Source: an uncultured Desulfobacterales bacterium
GTDB taxonomy: Bacteria > Desulfobacterota > Desulfobacteria > Desulfobacterales > UBA11574
Assembly: GCA_937925895.1 (NCBI GenBank)
Contig: CALANC010000327.1
Span: 1-14,947, forward strand
Direction of reading: 5' to 3'
DNA length: 14,947 nt
The translations under genes and the position numbers were made by a program. Below the pieces are notes generated by a model. It saw only the letters and a list, made by a program, of their open reading frames with translations. It was not told where the DNA came from and made no database searches. Shown piece after piece: positions 1 through 7,759 of this stretch (within the stretch, counting starts at the first letter, position 1; every line of letters begins with the position of its first letter).

Positions 1-207
1 AACGTGACCGATACGGTAATGCTTGGGAATCGTTATAGTCCCTTCATCTGGAAGCTCTTCTCCGGTGATGAGTCTAAATAGGGTTGTTTTACCGTGCCCA
101 TTTCGACCCACTACTCCGATCCGCTCTTTGGGGTTGAGCTTAAAACTCATTCCTTCGAAAAGTGTTTGGGAACCGAAACTCTTTTTAATATTATCAGCAA
201 TGATCAT
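1..207 (-). CDS. ABC-F family ATPase, N-terminal fragment (cut by window edge)
   Basis: Sixty-nine codons of a minus-strand gene that runs off the left edge. The protein starts MIIADNIKKSFGSQTLFEG and has a Walker A loop GRNGHGKTT at about residues 36-44, in the position expected of the first nucleotide-binding domain of soluble ABC proteins. The lack of membrane segments and the layout (FG..LFEGMSF.LNP.ERIGVVG.NG.GKTTL) fit the ABC-F group (Uup/EttA/YheS-like), whose members act on ribosomes rather than in transport. A single-domain transporter ATPase cannot be excluded without the rest. The ATG at 207 is preferred because GGA lies about 7 nt upstream and the ATG at 218 hits a stop after four codons. 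It begins 21 nt after the J-domain gene, so co-transcription is likely. Confidence 0.8.
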   Translation of the reverse strand, partial: MIIADNIKKSFGSQTLFEGMSFKLNPKERIGVVGRNGHGKTTLFRLITGEELPDEGTITIPKHYRIGHV

Positions 208-228
208 GTTGGTTCCATGAATGAATCT

Positions 229-543
229 TTATTTTTTTCTGTCGTCATTCCACAGTGGGGTTTTGCCAAAGCGTTCAAACCACCACTCTTCTGCTGATAG
301 GTAATTGCTGACTTCTTCTTTTGAAAAAGAAAACTTATAATTCCTGCAATATTCATTGATAATTCTATAGGCAGAAATAATTTTGACTGTCATTTCCTTG
401 CAATTGTCTCTGTTCGAATCACATTTGTCCGGATGCCATTTTCGGATGAGATTTCTATAATTTAACTTGATCTCTTCCATAGTTGCTCGCTCAGGCAATT
501 CCAGCATTATCCGGGCCTGATTAATTTGTTGATATTTTTTCAT
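229..543 (-). CDS. Minimal J-domain (DnaJ-like) protein
   Basis: A 104-residue protein that is little more than a J-domain. The HPD tripeptide that stimulates Hsp70 ATPase is at residues 37-39 (KWHPDK), preceded by the basic helix II (IKLNYRNLIRKW) and followed by helix III (VKIISAYRIINEY). There is no G/F region, zinc finger or substrate-binding domain, so it probably recruits DnaK to a specific partner instead of acting as a general DnaJ. Its C-terminal tail (residues about 75-104) is rich in W, E and K and not recognised. The frame also opens with TTG at 555, but the ATG at 543 has GGA about 8 nt upstream and is preferred. It lies 39 nt downstream of gspB and 21 nt upstream of the ABC-F gene, which suggests a link with secretion-apparatus assembly. 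That link is inferred from position only. Confidence 0.85.
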   Translation of the reverse strand: MKKYQQINQARIMLELPERATMEEIKLNYRNLIRKWHPDKCDSNRDNCKEMTVKIISAYRIINEYCRNYKFSFSKEEVSNYLSAEEWWFERFGKTPLWNDDRKK

Positions 544-582
544 TGTTTTTTCCAAATTTTACCATCTTTTTTTCTATGAAAA

Positions 583-1272
583 CTATTGTTTCCTGAACAG
601 CTGCTGCCACTCTTCCCCGTCTTTTTTGAAAGCGACAACGTTCTTGCCGATTTGAACGACCATGGCCCTATCAATAGATTCTCCTTCGCGGACAACATTA
701 CCGTTTATCACCGCAATACGGCTTTCACGGTCAGTGGCCCAGGCGATTGCCTGCAGTTCCAATCCGGTTTCACTGGTCTGTTTGACGGGTATGGATATCA
801 ACCGTTCGGCCACTTTTTTTTGTTCTGGATTTTTGGCTTCTATCCCGGTGGAAGTCTCTTTCATTGGTAAGTCTGGTATGGAAGCCGTTTCCTTTGGTTT
901 CGTCTGTATAGAAGGGGTCTTAACCGGTTTCATTACCGTCTCGGGTTGTTTGGCAATCTTTCTTGCAGATGCTTGTTTTTGCGTAACTTCCGGCACCAAT
1001 ATGTTTTTATCAGGAAGGTTTATGGGTGTTGTTTCCGTTACCACGACAGGTTCCGGAGCTTTCTCCCAAGGTTTCAATTTGAAGATTAACCCACCTCCGA
1101 AAGCAACAACAATTCCTGTCAAAACGACCAAATGGAGTTTATGCGAGAGCAGTCTGCTTTTCATCCGCCTGGGCACTGGTTTCTTCTGATATATCTTGTA
1201 TGGTCTTAACCCCGCCCTTTTTATCGTGGTGTCGTCTTCAAGCTTTTTTAACGCTTTCAATATAGAACTCAA
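583..1272 (-). CDS. gspB: General secretion pathway protein B (GspB-like)
   Basis: A 229-residue bitopic inner-membrane protein. The short N-terminal motif MSSILKALKKLE is typical of GspB/ExeB proteins. One membrane segment follows at about 46-64, then a long Pro/Lys/Thr-rich periplasmic linker (about 70-165) and a compact C-terminal domain (about 170-226) with the family signature LQAIAWATDRESRIAVINGN followed by VVREGESI. In Aeromonas, ExeB works with ExeA to help the secretin ExeD assemble through the peptidoglycan. The start codon is TTG at 1272, supported by the conserved N-terminus and an upstream GGGAGG about 11 nt away. It begins 26 nt after the exeA-like gene, as expected of an exeA-exeB pair. 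The linker is lysine- and proline-rich and probably disordered. Confidence 0.88.
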   Translation of the reverse strand: MSSILKALKKLEDDTTIKRAGLRPYKIYQKKPVPRRMKSRLLSHKLHLVVLTGIVVAFGGGLIFKLKPWEKAPEPVVVTETTPINLPDKNILVPEVTQKQASARKIAKQPETVMKPVKTPSIQTKPKETASIPDLPMKETSTGIEAKNPEQKKVAERLISIPVKQTSETGLELQAIAWATDRESRIAVINGNVVREGESIDRAMVVQIGKNVVAFKKDGEEWQQLFRKQ

Positions 1273-1298
1273 TTTTCAGGCAACCTCCCGGAGCCGGA

Positions 1299-3116
1299 TC
1301 ATTCCGTAATATGTGGTAAATCCTTATAGTTTTTTTCATTGTATAAGACGATCTTGGTTGTGGAACCCACAACCCCGTCCACATTTATACCGTATTTTTG
1401 CTGGATCTTTCTTACGGCTTCTTTTGTTCGTTCATCATAAAACTGACTGATTTCGATTTCTTTGAATCCAATGTCTTTTAGCAACATCTTTAGGGTTATG
1501 ACAGAGTCCTTTGAAGAAGTTATTGGGATCGTACCGGTGAGAGACAGGAAATCTTTCCAGAGAAAATAGGCGATGCCTGACCAATGGGTGTTTAAATCAC
1601 CCGGATCAACTTTAACGGAATTTCCTTGATTTCCACCCCTAAGGGTAATTTTATCGTTATTCATTTTGCTAATGGTGAGGTATACAGGAGATGATTCTTT
1701 AAGAGGGTATAGCTCTAAGATAGCCGGCAGATCTATTCTTTTTATAAGGCTTATACTTCCTTGAATACGCCGGATCATAAATCCGTTTTGTTTGGCGGCA
1801 ATCCGGAAAAAATCATGGTCATTTTCGATTCCATCGAGGTATGTTTTTATTTCAGATTCTTTGTTCCAAAGAGCAATAGCGGCTTTGAGGGCCGTTCGTC
1901 TGGAGGAGGTGGAATTCGTTGTCCCCATGAAATCCACCAAACTCGGTTGAAGATCCACAGCGGAGTCCGGGGTTATGGTTTCTAAAGGCTTCACGCTTGG
2001 TTCCGGATCCTTTATTGCAGTGAGCTCAGGGCCGGCAGTCTGAATGGGTTCCAAATTCTCGGTTTGAACGGGTTTCGGGTTTTTTACTTCCATAGCGTCC
2101 TTGGATAGCACCTGATTTATTATCGAAACAGGTTCAGGATCTTTTTCCTCATTCAACGTGTTTTGTTTATTGATTGCAGGTAAATTAAACCTTGAAATCA
2201 CATTCAGAATTCCGGGTCTATAAAGGATGCCAATTAAAAGGGTCAAACACAACAATGAGGAAAATACAATGGCTCTTTTCCTCATTAATGGGGTATAGCG
2301 TTTAACATCGCCCCTTCCGGCCAGTTCTCTTATAGCGGTTTTGACCATTCTACCCGTGATTTTATCTTTTTCAAGTGTGTAGGCGATCAGAAGCGACCGA
2401 TCGGAGACAATGTTGATTAATCGAGGAATTCCCCGAGAATATTTATAAATAAGCTGATATGCAGAGCGAGTGAACGTGACCCCTGGATAGCGTGAGGCAA
2501 TACTGATCCGGTGATGAATATATTCTATAAGTTCTTTGAAGCTTAAGGGAATAAGTTGACAGCTCAGTGCTATTCTTTGCCCCAGTTGTCTGAGTTCACG
2601 GGAATCAAGCGTTTCACTCAGTTCGGGCTGACCGACCAGAATGATCTGCAAGAGCTTATGTCGGGTTGTTTCCAGGTTGGAAAGAAGGCGCAATTGTTCC
2701 AAAACTTCATTGCTCAGATTCTGGGCCTCATCGATGATCAGGATGACATTTTTTCCTTTGGCTTTTTCCTCGATGAGAAAAACATTTAGTGTGTCTATCA
2801 AGTCTTTGGAAGTATCAGCATCCGAACGGATACCAAACTCATCGTTGATTGCTTTTAAAAGTTGGATGGAATTCAGCTTGGGGTTAAATATATAAGCTGC
2901 TTGTGTGGTTTCATCCAGATTTTCGAGAAAGGCACGGCAAAGCGTCGTCTTTCCGGTACCAACCTCTCCCGTTATTTCCACAAAACCTTCACCCTGAATT
3001 ACTGCATAGGTTAAATGCGCCAGGGCTTTCTCGTGAGTTTTACTCAAAAAGAGATACGCCGGATCAGGAACTAGCTTGAAGGGTCTTTCATTGAATCCAA
3101 AGAAATTTTTATACAT
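1299..3116 (-). CDS. gspA: ExeA/GspA-type AAA ATPase with peptidoglycan-binding domain
   Basis: A 605-residue membrane ATPase. The N-terminal cytoplasmic half has the start typical of the family (MYKNFFGFNERPFKLVPDP), Walker A GEVGTGKTT at 50-58, Walker B VILIIDEAQ at 124-132 and GQPEL at 162-166, which together match the ExeA/AAA_22 fold. One membrane segment lies at about 281-299. The periplasmic part contains a Pro/Glu linker (about 315-395), a domain at about 415-535 that sits where ExeA/GspA proteins carry a C39-peptidase-like fold, and a C-terminal PG_binding_1 domain at about 544-595 (IQQKYGINVDGVVG). In Aeromonas and Vibrio the ExeA-ExeB pair binds peptidoglycan and promotes secretin multimerisation. 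The ATG at 3116 is supported by AGGAG about 9 nt upstream. It is the first gene of the minus-strand operon exeA-gspB-J-domain-ABC-F. Confidence 0.92.
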   Translation of the reverse strand: MYKNFFGFNERPFKLVPDPAYLFLSKTHEKALAHLTYAVIQGEGFVEITGEVGTGKTTLCRAFLENLDETTQAAYIFNPKLNSIQLLKAINDEFGIRSDADTSKDLIDTLNVFLIEEKAKGKNVILIIDEAQNLSNEVLEQLRLLSNLETTRHKLLQIILVGQPELSETLDSRELRQLGQRIALSCQLIPLSFKELIEYIHHRISIASRYPGVTFTRSAYQLIYKYSRGIPRLINIVSDRSLLIAYTLEKDKITGRMVKTAIRELAGRGDVKRYTPLMRKRAIVFSSLLCLTLLIGILYRPGILNVISRFNLPAINKQNTLNEEKDPEPVSIINQVLSKDAMEVKNPKPVQTENLEPIQTAGPELTAIKDPEPSVKPLETITPDSAVDLQPSLVDFMGTTNSTSSRRTALKAAIALWNKESEIKTYLDGIENDHDFFRIAAKQNGFMIRRIQGSISLIKRIDLPAILELYPLKESSPVYLTISKMNNDKITLRGGNQGNSVKVDPGDLNTHWSGIAYFLWKDFLSLTGTIPITSSKDSVITLKMLLKDIGFKEIEISQFYDERTKEAVRKIQQKYGINVDGVVGSTTKIVLYNEKNYKDLPHITE

Positions 3117-3137
3117 GTGTGTTTACTCCTACTTAGC

Positions 3138-3150
3138 CGGATTCAATCCG
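3138..3150. promoter_or_regulatory. Perfect 13-bp dyad upstream of the exeA-like gene
   Basis: CGGATT-C-AATCCG is a perfect inverted repeat with a single central base, ending 22 nt upstream of the exeA-like ATG and within the divergent region shared with the plus-strand endopeptidase gene. A one-base loop cannot form a stable hairpin, so if it is functional it is more likely a DNA-binding operator. No regulator is recognised. Confidence 0.35.
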
Positions 3151-3209
3151 ACTTTTACCTAAATATCGTCCCAATATCAAACAAAAAGCGAGATGTTCTA
3201 AATTAATTG

Positions 3210-3238
3210 TTTTCATAATGCTCTTAGTTTGTTATAAA
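3210..3238 (+). promoter_or_regulatory. Candidate sigma70-type promoter for the DUF882 endopeptidase gene
   Basis: TTTTCA at 3210-3215 and TATAAA at 3233-3238 are separated by 17 bp, in an AT-rich divergent intergenic region. Transcription would start about 3245, leaving a leader of roughly 37 nt with the ribosome binding site AAAGGAG before the ATG at 3282. The -35 box is imperfect, so this is only a candidate. Confidence 0.4.
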
Positions 3239-3281
3239 AAAAACAGGGGAAGTGGATCATCAAAAAGGAGAGAATAAAAAA

Positions 3282-3827
3282 ATGTGTTTTAATCGACGCC
3301 GTTTTTTAAAAACCGGAGCACAAGTCGGGCTGGTGTGTTTGTTCCCTATTCCCGCCTTAGCGTCGATTGATCGTTTATTGTCGAAGGAACGTAAACTTTC
3401 CTTTTATAATACCCACACAGACGAAAGGCTTGATGCATGTTATTTCGCCAAAGGTTATTATCAGGCAGAGGCGTTGAAAACCATTAACCATATTCTTCGA
3501 GATCACCGAACAGGTGAAATTAAATCCATCCGAATAAGATTGTTAGACCTTCTATATTCCATTTCAACCAGCTTCAACAACCCAGTCCGATTCCAAATAA
3601 TTTCCGGCTACCGGTCCCCCGAGACAAACGCCATGCTATGTAAAAAGACCACAGGTGTCGGGAGGAGTAGTTTGCACATGGAAGGAAAAGCAGCCGATAT
3701 CCGGGTCTCCGGTTGTGATACAAAAATGTTGCAACGTATTTGTATGAAGTTCCAAGCTGGAGGCGTGGGCTATTATCCGAAGTCGGATTTTGTGCATGTG
3801 GATATCGGTCCGGTAAGGTACTGGTGA
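3282..3827 (+). CDS. Tat-exported DUF882/YcbK (MepK)-like murein endopeptidase
   Basis: A 181-residue exported protein. The N-terminus MCFNRRRFLKTGAQVGLVCL is a twin-arginine signal, with probable cleavage after ALA near residue 27. The mature part shows the M15-like zinc site of DUF882: SGYRSPETN at 108-116, SLHMEGKAADI with H132 and D139 as ligands, and FVHVDIG with H172. Length and motifs match E. coli YcbK/MepK (about 182 residues), which cleaves 3-3 crosslinks in peptidoglycan. The activity here is inferred. The frame opens with a GTG at 3252, but AAAGGAGAG at about 3264-3272 is well placed for the ATG at 3282, which also puts the RR motif near the N-terminus. It converges on the L,D-transpeptidase gene, with 12 nt between the stop codons. 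Confidence 0.9.
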   Translation: MCFNRRRFLKTGAQVGLVCLFPIPALASIDRLLSKERKLSFYNTHTDERLDACYFAKGYYQAEALKTINHILRDHRTGEIKSIRIRLLDLLYSISTSFNNPVRFQIISGYRSPETNAMLCKKTTGVGRSSLHMEGKAADIRVSGCDTKMLQRICMKFQAGGVGYYPKSDFVHVDIGPVRYW

Positions 3828-3839
3828 TATCTAATCTGC

Positions 3840-5642
3840 TTAAACGCCCGGAGGTTTTTCTTTCAAGGCCCGGTCAAGGGGTCTGTCACGGTCGTAAATA
3901 TCATCACGAAAATATAACATATCACTTTCATCCACCCATGCCGTCCAGTAAAGTAAATGAACAGGTATGGGGTTCTTGAGTCTAACCACCTTTCTTTTTC
4001 CGGTTTTGATCGTCTCTAAAAGGATTTCACGTGTCCATTGCGGGTCGTCTTTCAACAGATAGAGGGCCAGATCAATCGGTTTTTCAACCCTGATACAACC
4101 TGAGCTGAAGTCACGAATGAGCTCTTTAAAGAGTGAATGTTTGGGCGTGTCATGAAGATAAACAGCGAACTTGTTGGGAAACATAAATTTAACTCGGCCC
4201 AAAGCATTTTTCGGTCCTGGTTCTTGACGAAGCTTGTAAGTAAAGTTACGTCGTTCCATTTTTTTCCAATCGATGGCTCCATAATCTAATTCCTGCGCGC
4301 TGTTGCTCCAATCCTTGAATACTTTTATACCCTGTTGAGCGATATAGGCGGGGGTTTGTCGAATTCTGGGGAGAATATCTTTGACTGCAATGCTGGTAGG
4401 GATATTCCAGTAGGGATTTATGACCATAAACGTCATTTTTGAGCTGAAAACCGGTGTGCGGCGATAAGGTTTTCCTACGACAACGAGCATGTCCAGAATT
4501 CGCTGTAGATTTTCCGTAACGTGTAATTTAAAATCAGCAATATTTGCAAGGATGTATCGATCTCCAAGATTATGGGGAATCCAGCGCCAGCGTTCCAAGT
4601 TAATTTCCATCTGGCGAATGCGTTCTTGAATCGGTATGTTAAGTATTTTCAACGTTTGTGACCCAACAACACCGTCCGTTTTTAATCCATGCCTTTTTTG
4701 GAACCTTAGAACGGCCGATTCAACTGTTTCGTCAAAAAGATCGATTTGATCATCACCGGAAGTGCTTAGATCGTCAAAAATAATTAGTCGCTCCCGGAGA
4801 CGCCGAACGGAAATTCCCCTATCACCTTTACGCAAACTAGTTTTGGATAAAATTGGTGACCATTTGTCCTTTTTTGCTATCTCTCGATATTGCCATAAAT
4901 ATCGTTTGAGGCGCTTATAACCGGGATGGTTCGGTCGCAAATCTCTTAAGGCGTGCTTAATTTGATTTGCCTTGAGTGCAGATTGGAGAATACTTATCAA
5001 ATCGACGGCCGGTGTAAATACAATCCAATCCGTATGGATGGTTTCGGGATTTACCCGACCGGCAAGCAAATGCGAACCATACATCATAAATGCGTCCGTA
5101 AGGAGCAATTCAAGATCCACCCACTTATCGGGATCAACGGTTTCTCCCAGGGCCTGAGTAAATTCTATCTCCTGAAGCAAAGATCTTATATTATTTTTAT
5201 GATAGACATCGGGGCTCAGGCCTTCGTCACGGGCGCTACTTATTTCTGAAATTAAGGCTGCTGCTTGAGGAAAAATTCCATCATCACCGCACCAGGCCGG
5301 GGCAAAGCCTCTTCGTTCATAAAAAAGTGGTATGAGTGAAACACCACAAATCAATTCTCTCCGGCAAATAAATCTTTTTTTGGTTTTTTTTGTTTCAACT
5401 CTCTTTTTTAAGCGGTCTTTTATTATGACGGCGTCTGAAACCGCTGCATGGCTTTTATAAACGGGAAACCTTATGAAAACGATCAAGAAGACAATTCCCA
5501 AAAACAAATATAGAGAAATATTTCTTTTTTCCTCAAACATTTTTATTACTTTTTTTAAAACCTGGTTCTCCGGGTCCGACCAGCGATATATTGCTCTGCT
5601 TGGATCCTTTATTTGCTTGTCATTATCCAGATACCCTGCCAT
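3840..5642 (-). CDS. YcbB/LdtD-type L,D-transpeptidase
   Basis: Up to 600 residues. A single membrane anchor at about 41-58 (SLYLFLGIVFLIVFIRF) is followed by a scaffold region, a PG_binding_1 domain at about 265-330 (LRFQKRHGLKTDGVVGSQTL) and a C-terminal YkuD domain. The catalytic signature is HDTPKHSLF, with H497 and H502, then FSSGCIR with the nucleophile C516. Domain order and size match E. coli YcbB, which makes 3-3 (mDAP-mDAP) crosslinks and can attach envelope proteins to peptidoglycan. The ATG at 5642 overlaps the cyclase gene by 34 nt and has no clear ribosome binding site. The ATG at 5540 would give a 566-residue protein starting MFEEKRN with the anchor right at its N-terminus and is biologically attractive, but its leader is also weak. 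Last gene of the minus-strand run. Confidence 0.92.
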   Translation of the reverse strand: MAGYLDNDKQIKDPSRAIYRWSDPENQVLKKVIKMFEEKRNISLYLFLGIVFLIVFIRFPVYKSHAAVSDAVIIKDRLKKRVETKKTKKRFICRRELICGVSLIPLFYERRGFAPAWCGDDGIFPQAAALISEISSARDEGLSPDVYHKNNIRSLLQEIEFTQALGETVDPDKWVDLELLLTDAFMMYGSHLLAGRVNPETIHTDWIVFTPAVDLISILQSALKANQIKHALRDLRPNHPGYKRLKRYLWQYREIAKKDKWSPILSKTSLRKGDRGISVRRLRERLIIFDDLSTSGDDQIDLFDETVESAVLRFQKRHGLKTDGVVGSQTLKILNIPIQERIRQMEINLERWRWIPHNLGDRYILANIADFKLHVTENLQRILDMLVVVGKPYRRTPVFSSKMTFMVINPYWNIPTSIAVKDILPRIRQTPAYIAQQGIKVFKDWSNSAQELDYGAIDWKKMERRNFTYKLRQEPGPKNALGRVKFMFPNKFAVYLHDTPKHSLFKELIRDFSSGCIRVEKPIDLALYLLKDDPQWTREILLETIKTGKRKVVRLKNPIPVHLLYWTAWVDESDMLYFRDDIYDRDRPLDRALKEKPPGV

Positions 5643-7756
5643 TTTTCAGGAGGGGTTTCCAGCAGTATTTTGGATTTTTGAGCGTATGCGGTGGCAGCGG
5701 GATCCACATCCTGGATTGTGGAAAATATTTCCAGGCTCTTGGGGAAATCGCCCTGGTAAAAGAGGTCCAAACCTCTTGAGAATGTCTCAAATAGGTCTTT
5801 TCTGGTATTGTAGTCTTCAAAAAACATAGGTTCGTAAATGGTAACCGGTTCCTCTCGACCTACAACCGCCACTCTTGCAAGTTCCCTGACCGCCAGTGTA
5901 TTTTCTAGCATGTCCCGGGTCGATTGGGAAATTATGGTGTAAGTTCCGAACTGCTTGTTTGCCCCTTCTAACCGTGCGGCCAGGTTCACTGAATCGCCCA
6001 GGACGGTATAATCAAATCGGGTGTGCGAGCCGAGATTACCAACAACTGCAGGGCCGGTATTGATTCCGATACGCATGAACATATCCTTGCCGATTCGCTG
6101 TTTGAATTCAGGTCTCAAATTTGCCAAATTTGCCTGGCAGCGGAGTGCCGCCCTAACGGCTCTAGTCGCATGCTCGGGCACTTCCAGCGGTGCATTCCAG
6201 AAGGCAATTATGGCGTCGCCTTCATATTTATCCACCGTTCCGGCCTCATCCTGGATGATCTCCGTCATCGCTGAAAGATAGTCGTTTAATAGAGCAACGA
6301 GATCTTCCGGCGGCAGACCTTCTGATATAGAGGTAAACCCCTCTAAATCTGAAAAAAAGATAGACATAACCCTACGTTCACCGCCTAATTTCAATTTTTC
6401 CGGATTCTGGATGAGCTGCTCAATAACCGCAGGACTCAGGTACTGCTTGAACGCACCCTTGATGAAACGTTTTTGGCGTCCTTCGGTGGTGTAGTTGACG
6501 GCTAAGGCCAGGGCTATTGAGGAGACAACGGCGGTTTCCTGGACAAACAAAGGAAGCCAGGAACCATGGACATAGAACCCCACAGCCGAAAGGACGGGTG
6601 AAATAATGAAAACTGCACTTGCTGCCGTACTTCCTATGGTACTACTGAAAATGGAGATTGCTGTTGCACATGCTACGGCAGTAATTAATACAAGAATTAC
6701 AGTCAACTCCCACGGGACCTTGCCCATAAAATCGCCGGAAAGAAAATTGTCTAGGATGGTCGCTTGGATTTCTACCCCGGGATACACCCCACCGACGGGT
6801 GCGGAACGAAGGTCAAACAAACCGGGAGCTGAAAATCCGAAGAGTACATATTTGTCTTTAAAGGTGTTTTTATCCTGGATAGAAGGTTCTTCACCTGAGC
6901 GAATACGGATTTCTGACTGCAATACCGCAGCTGCGCTGAAAGCTTTGTGTGTTCCTGACGGACCCCTGTAGCGCAGGATGACGTTGCCCTGCCGGTCTAT
7001 GGGTATGGTCTGTTCACCGATTTTAAGGTTTTCGGCTTCGATCTTTAACGAAACTTTAGGTGCTGTCGCCAGATAAGTCCCCAAACCCAGGGAAGGCAAG
7101 ACTTTGTTATCAAAGACACCAAACAGTTTAACTCTTCTGTAGATTCCGTCAGGATCCGGATCTAGGTGCACATTGCTTAGTACGGCCGAATTAACCGCCA
7201 GCTCATTAATCGGCATGGTAGCGCGGGGGAAGGCAATTCCACCTGAATTTTGAGGATTAAGCCAGCTTTTCAGCCCGTCAATTTTTAAATCCGGGGGCGG
7301 TATTTCCGACGGCCAGCGTGTTGCACTGCCGCTGCTTTTTCCCAAAAAAACAGCCGTTGCCAATCGGCCTAATTCAGAGGCTGCATTGCCAAAAGCCGTG
7401 TCATCTTCAACCCCGTAACTGGAAGGCTCGGTAAAAAGCACATCAAAAGCCAGGGCTTTGGCCTGGCTTCGTTTGCAGTAGCTGACAATGGCACCGTAAA
7501 TCTCCCTGGGCCAAGGCCATGTCAATCCGATTTCGTCCTTGGCCCAGTCCAAACTGTTTTGGTCAAGCAGGATCAGGCGTATATCATCCGTAGCTTTGCC
7601 CGGTTTTGCCAGAACAGATGTTCGCCAGTTCCAGGTCTTTGCTTCCCAGGTGTCAAGCATGCCCAAGCCCCAGAGTGGCAGAGCCAGGGAGGCCCCTAAT
7701 ATCCCGACGATCAGGCCCTGGAGGAGTTTTTTACCAGAGATTGACCAACCGGCCAT
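5609..7756 (-). CDS. CHASE2-domain class III adenylate cyclase
   Basis: A 715-residue membrane cyclase. A membrane segment at about 11-33 and an extracytoplasmic CHASE2 sensor at about 35-345 are followed by three membrane segments (about 349-371, 376-397, 404-421) and a cytoplasmic class III catalytic domain (about 460-645). Catalytic residues are complete on one chain: metal-binding D470 (FFSDLEGFT) and D514 (KYEGDAIIAFW), adenine-selecting K510 and D582 (RFDYTVLGD), and transition-state N591 and R595 (NLAARLE). The Lys/Asp pair points to ATP, hence cAMP production as a homodimer. A short C-terminal tail (about 655-715) resembles a single TPR hairpin. CHASE2 ligands are unknown. The start lies 3 nt after the M48 protease stop, so the two are likely translationally coupled. 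Confidence 0.94.
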   Translation of the reverse strand: MAGWSISGKKLLQGLIVGILGASLALPLWGLGMLDTWEAKTWNWRTSVLAKPGKATDDIRLILLDQNSLDWAKDEIGLTWPWPREIYGAIVSYCKRSQAKALAFDVLFTEPSSYGVEDDTAFGNAASELGRLATAVFLGKSSGSATRWPSEIPPPDLKIDGLKSWLNPQNSGGIAFPRATMPINELAVNSAVLSNVHLDPDPDGIYRRVKLFGVFDNKVLPSLGLGTYLATAPKVSLKIEAENLKIGEQTIPIDRQGNVILRYRGPSGTHKAFSAAAVLQSEIRIRSGEEPSIQDKNTFKDKYVLFGFSAPGLFDLRSAPVGGVYPGVEIQATILDNFLSGDFMGKVPWELTVILVLITAVACATAISIFSSTIGSTAASAVFIISPVLSAVGFYVHGSWLPLFVQETAVVSSIALALAVNYTTEGRQKRFIKGAFKQYLSPAVIEQLIQNPEKLKLGGERRVMSIFFSDLEGFTSISEGLPPEDLVALLNDYLSAMTEIIQDEAGTVDKYEGDAIIAFWNAPLEVPEHATRAVRAALRCQANLANLRPEFKQRIGKDMFMRIGINTGPAVVGNLGSHTRFDYTVLGDSVNLAARLEGANKQFGTYTIISQSTRDMLENTLAVRELARVAVVGREEPVTIYEPMFFEDYNTRKDLFETFSRGLDLFYQGDFPKSLEIFSTIQDVDPAATAYAQKSKILLETPPEKWQGIWIMTSK

Positions 7757-7759
7757 GTA

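Noticed and set aside
662..1189. 175-codon plus-strand ORF opposite gspB
   Set aside because: It is antisense to a well-supported gspB gene. Its sequence is low-complexity and Ser/Phe/Gly-rich, without a recognisable domain, and it has no good ribosome binding site.
3828..3865. Possible bidirectional terminator between the endopeptidase and L,D-transpeptidase genes
   Set aside because: AAACGCCCGGAGGTTTTT can only form a bulged, mismatched stem, and it lies within the last codons of the transpeptidase gene. Too weak to call.
4052..4282. 76-codon minus-strand ORF within the L,D-transpeptidase gene
   Set aside because: Different frame of the same strand as the YkuD domain, no ribosome binding site and no recognisable motif.
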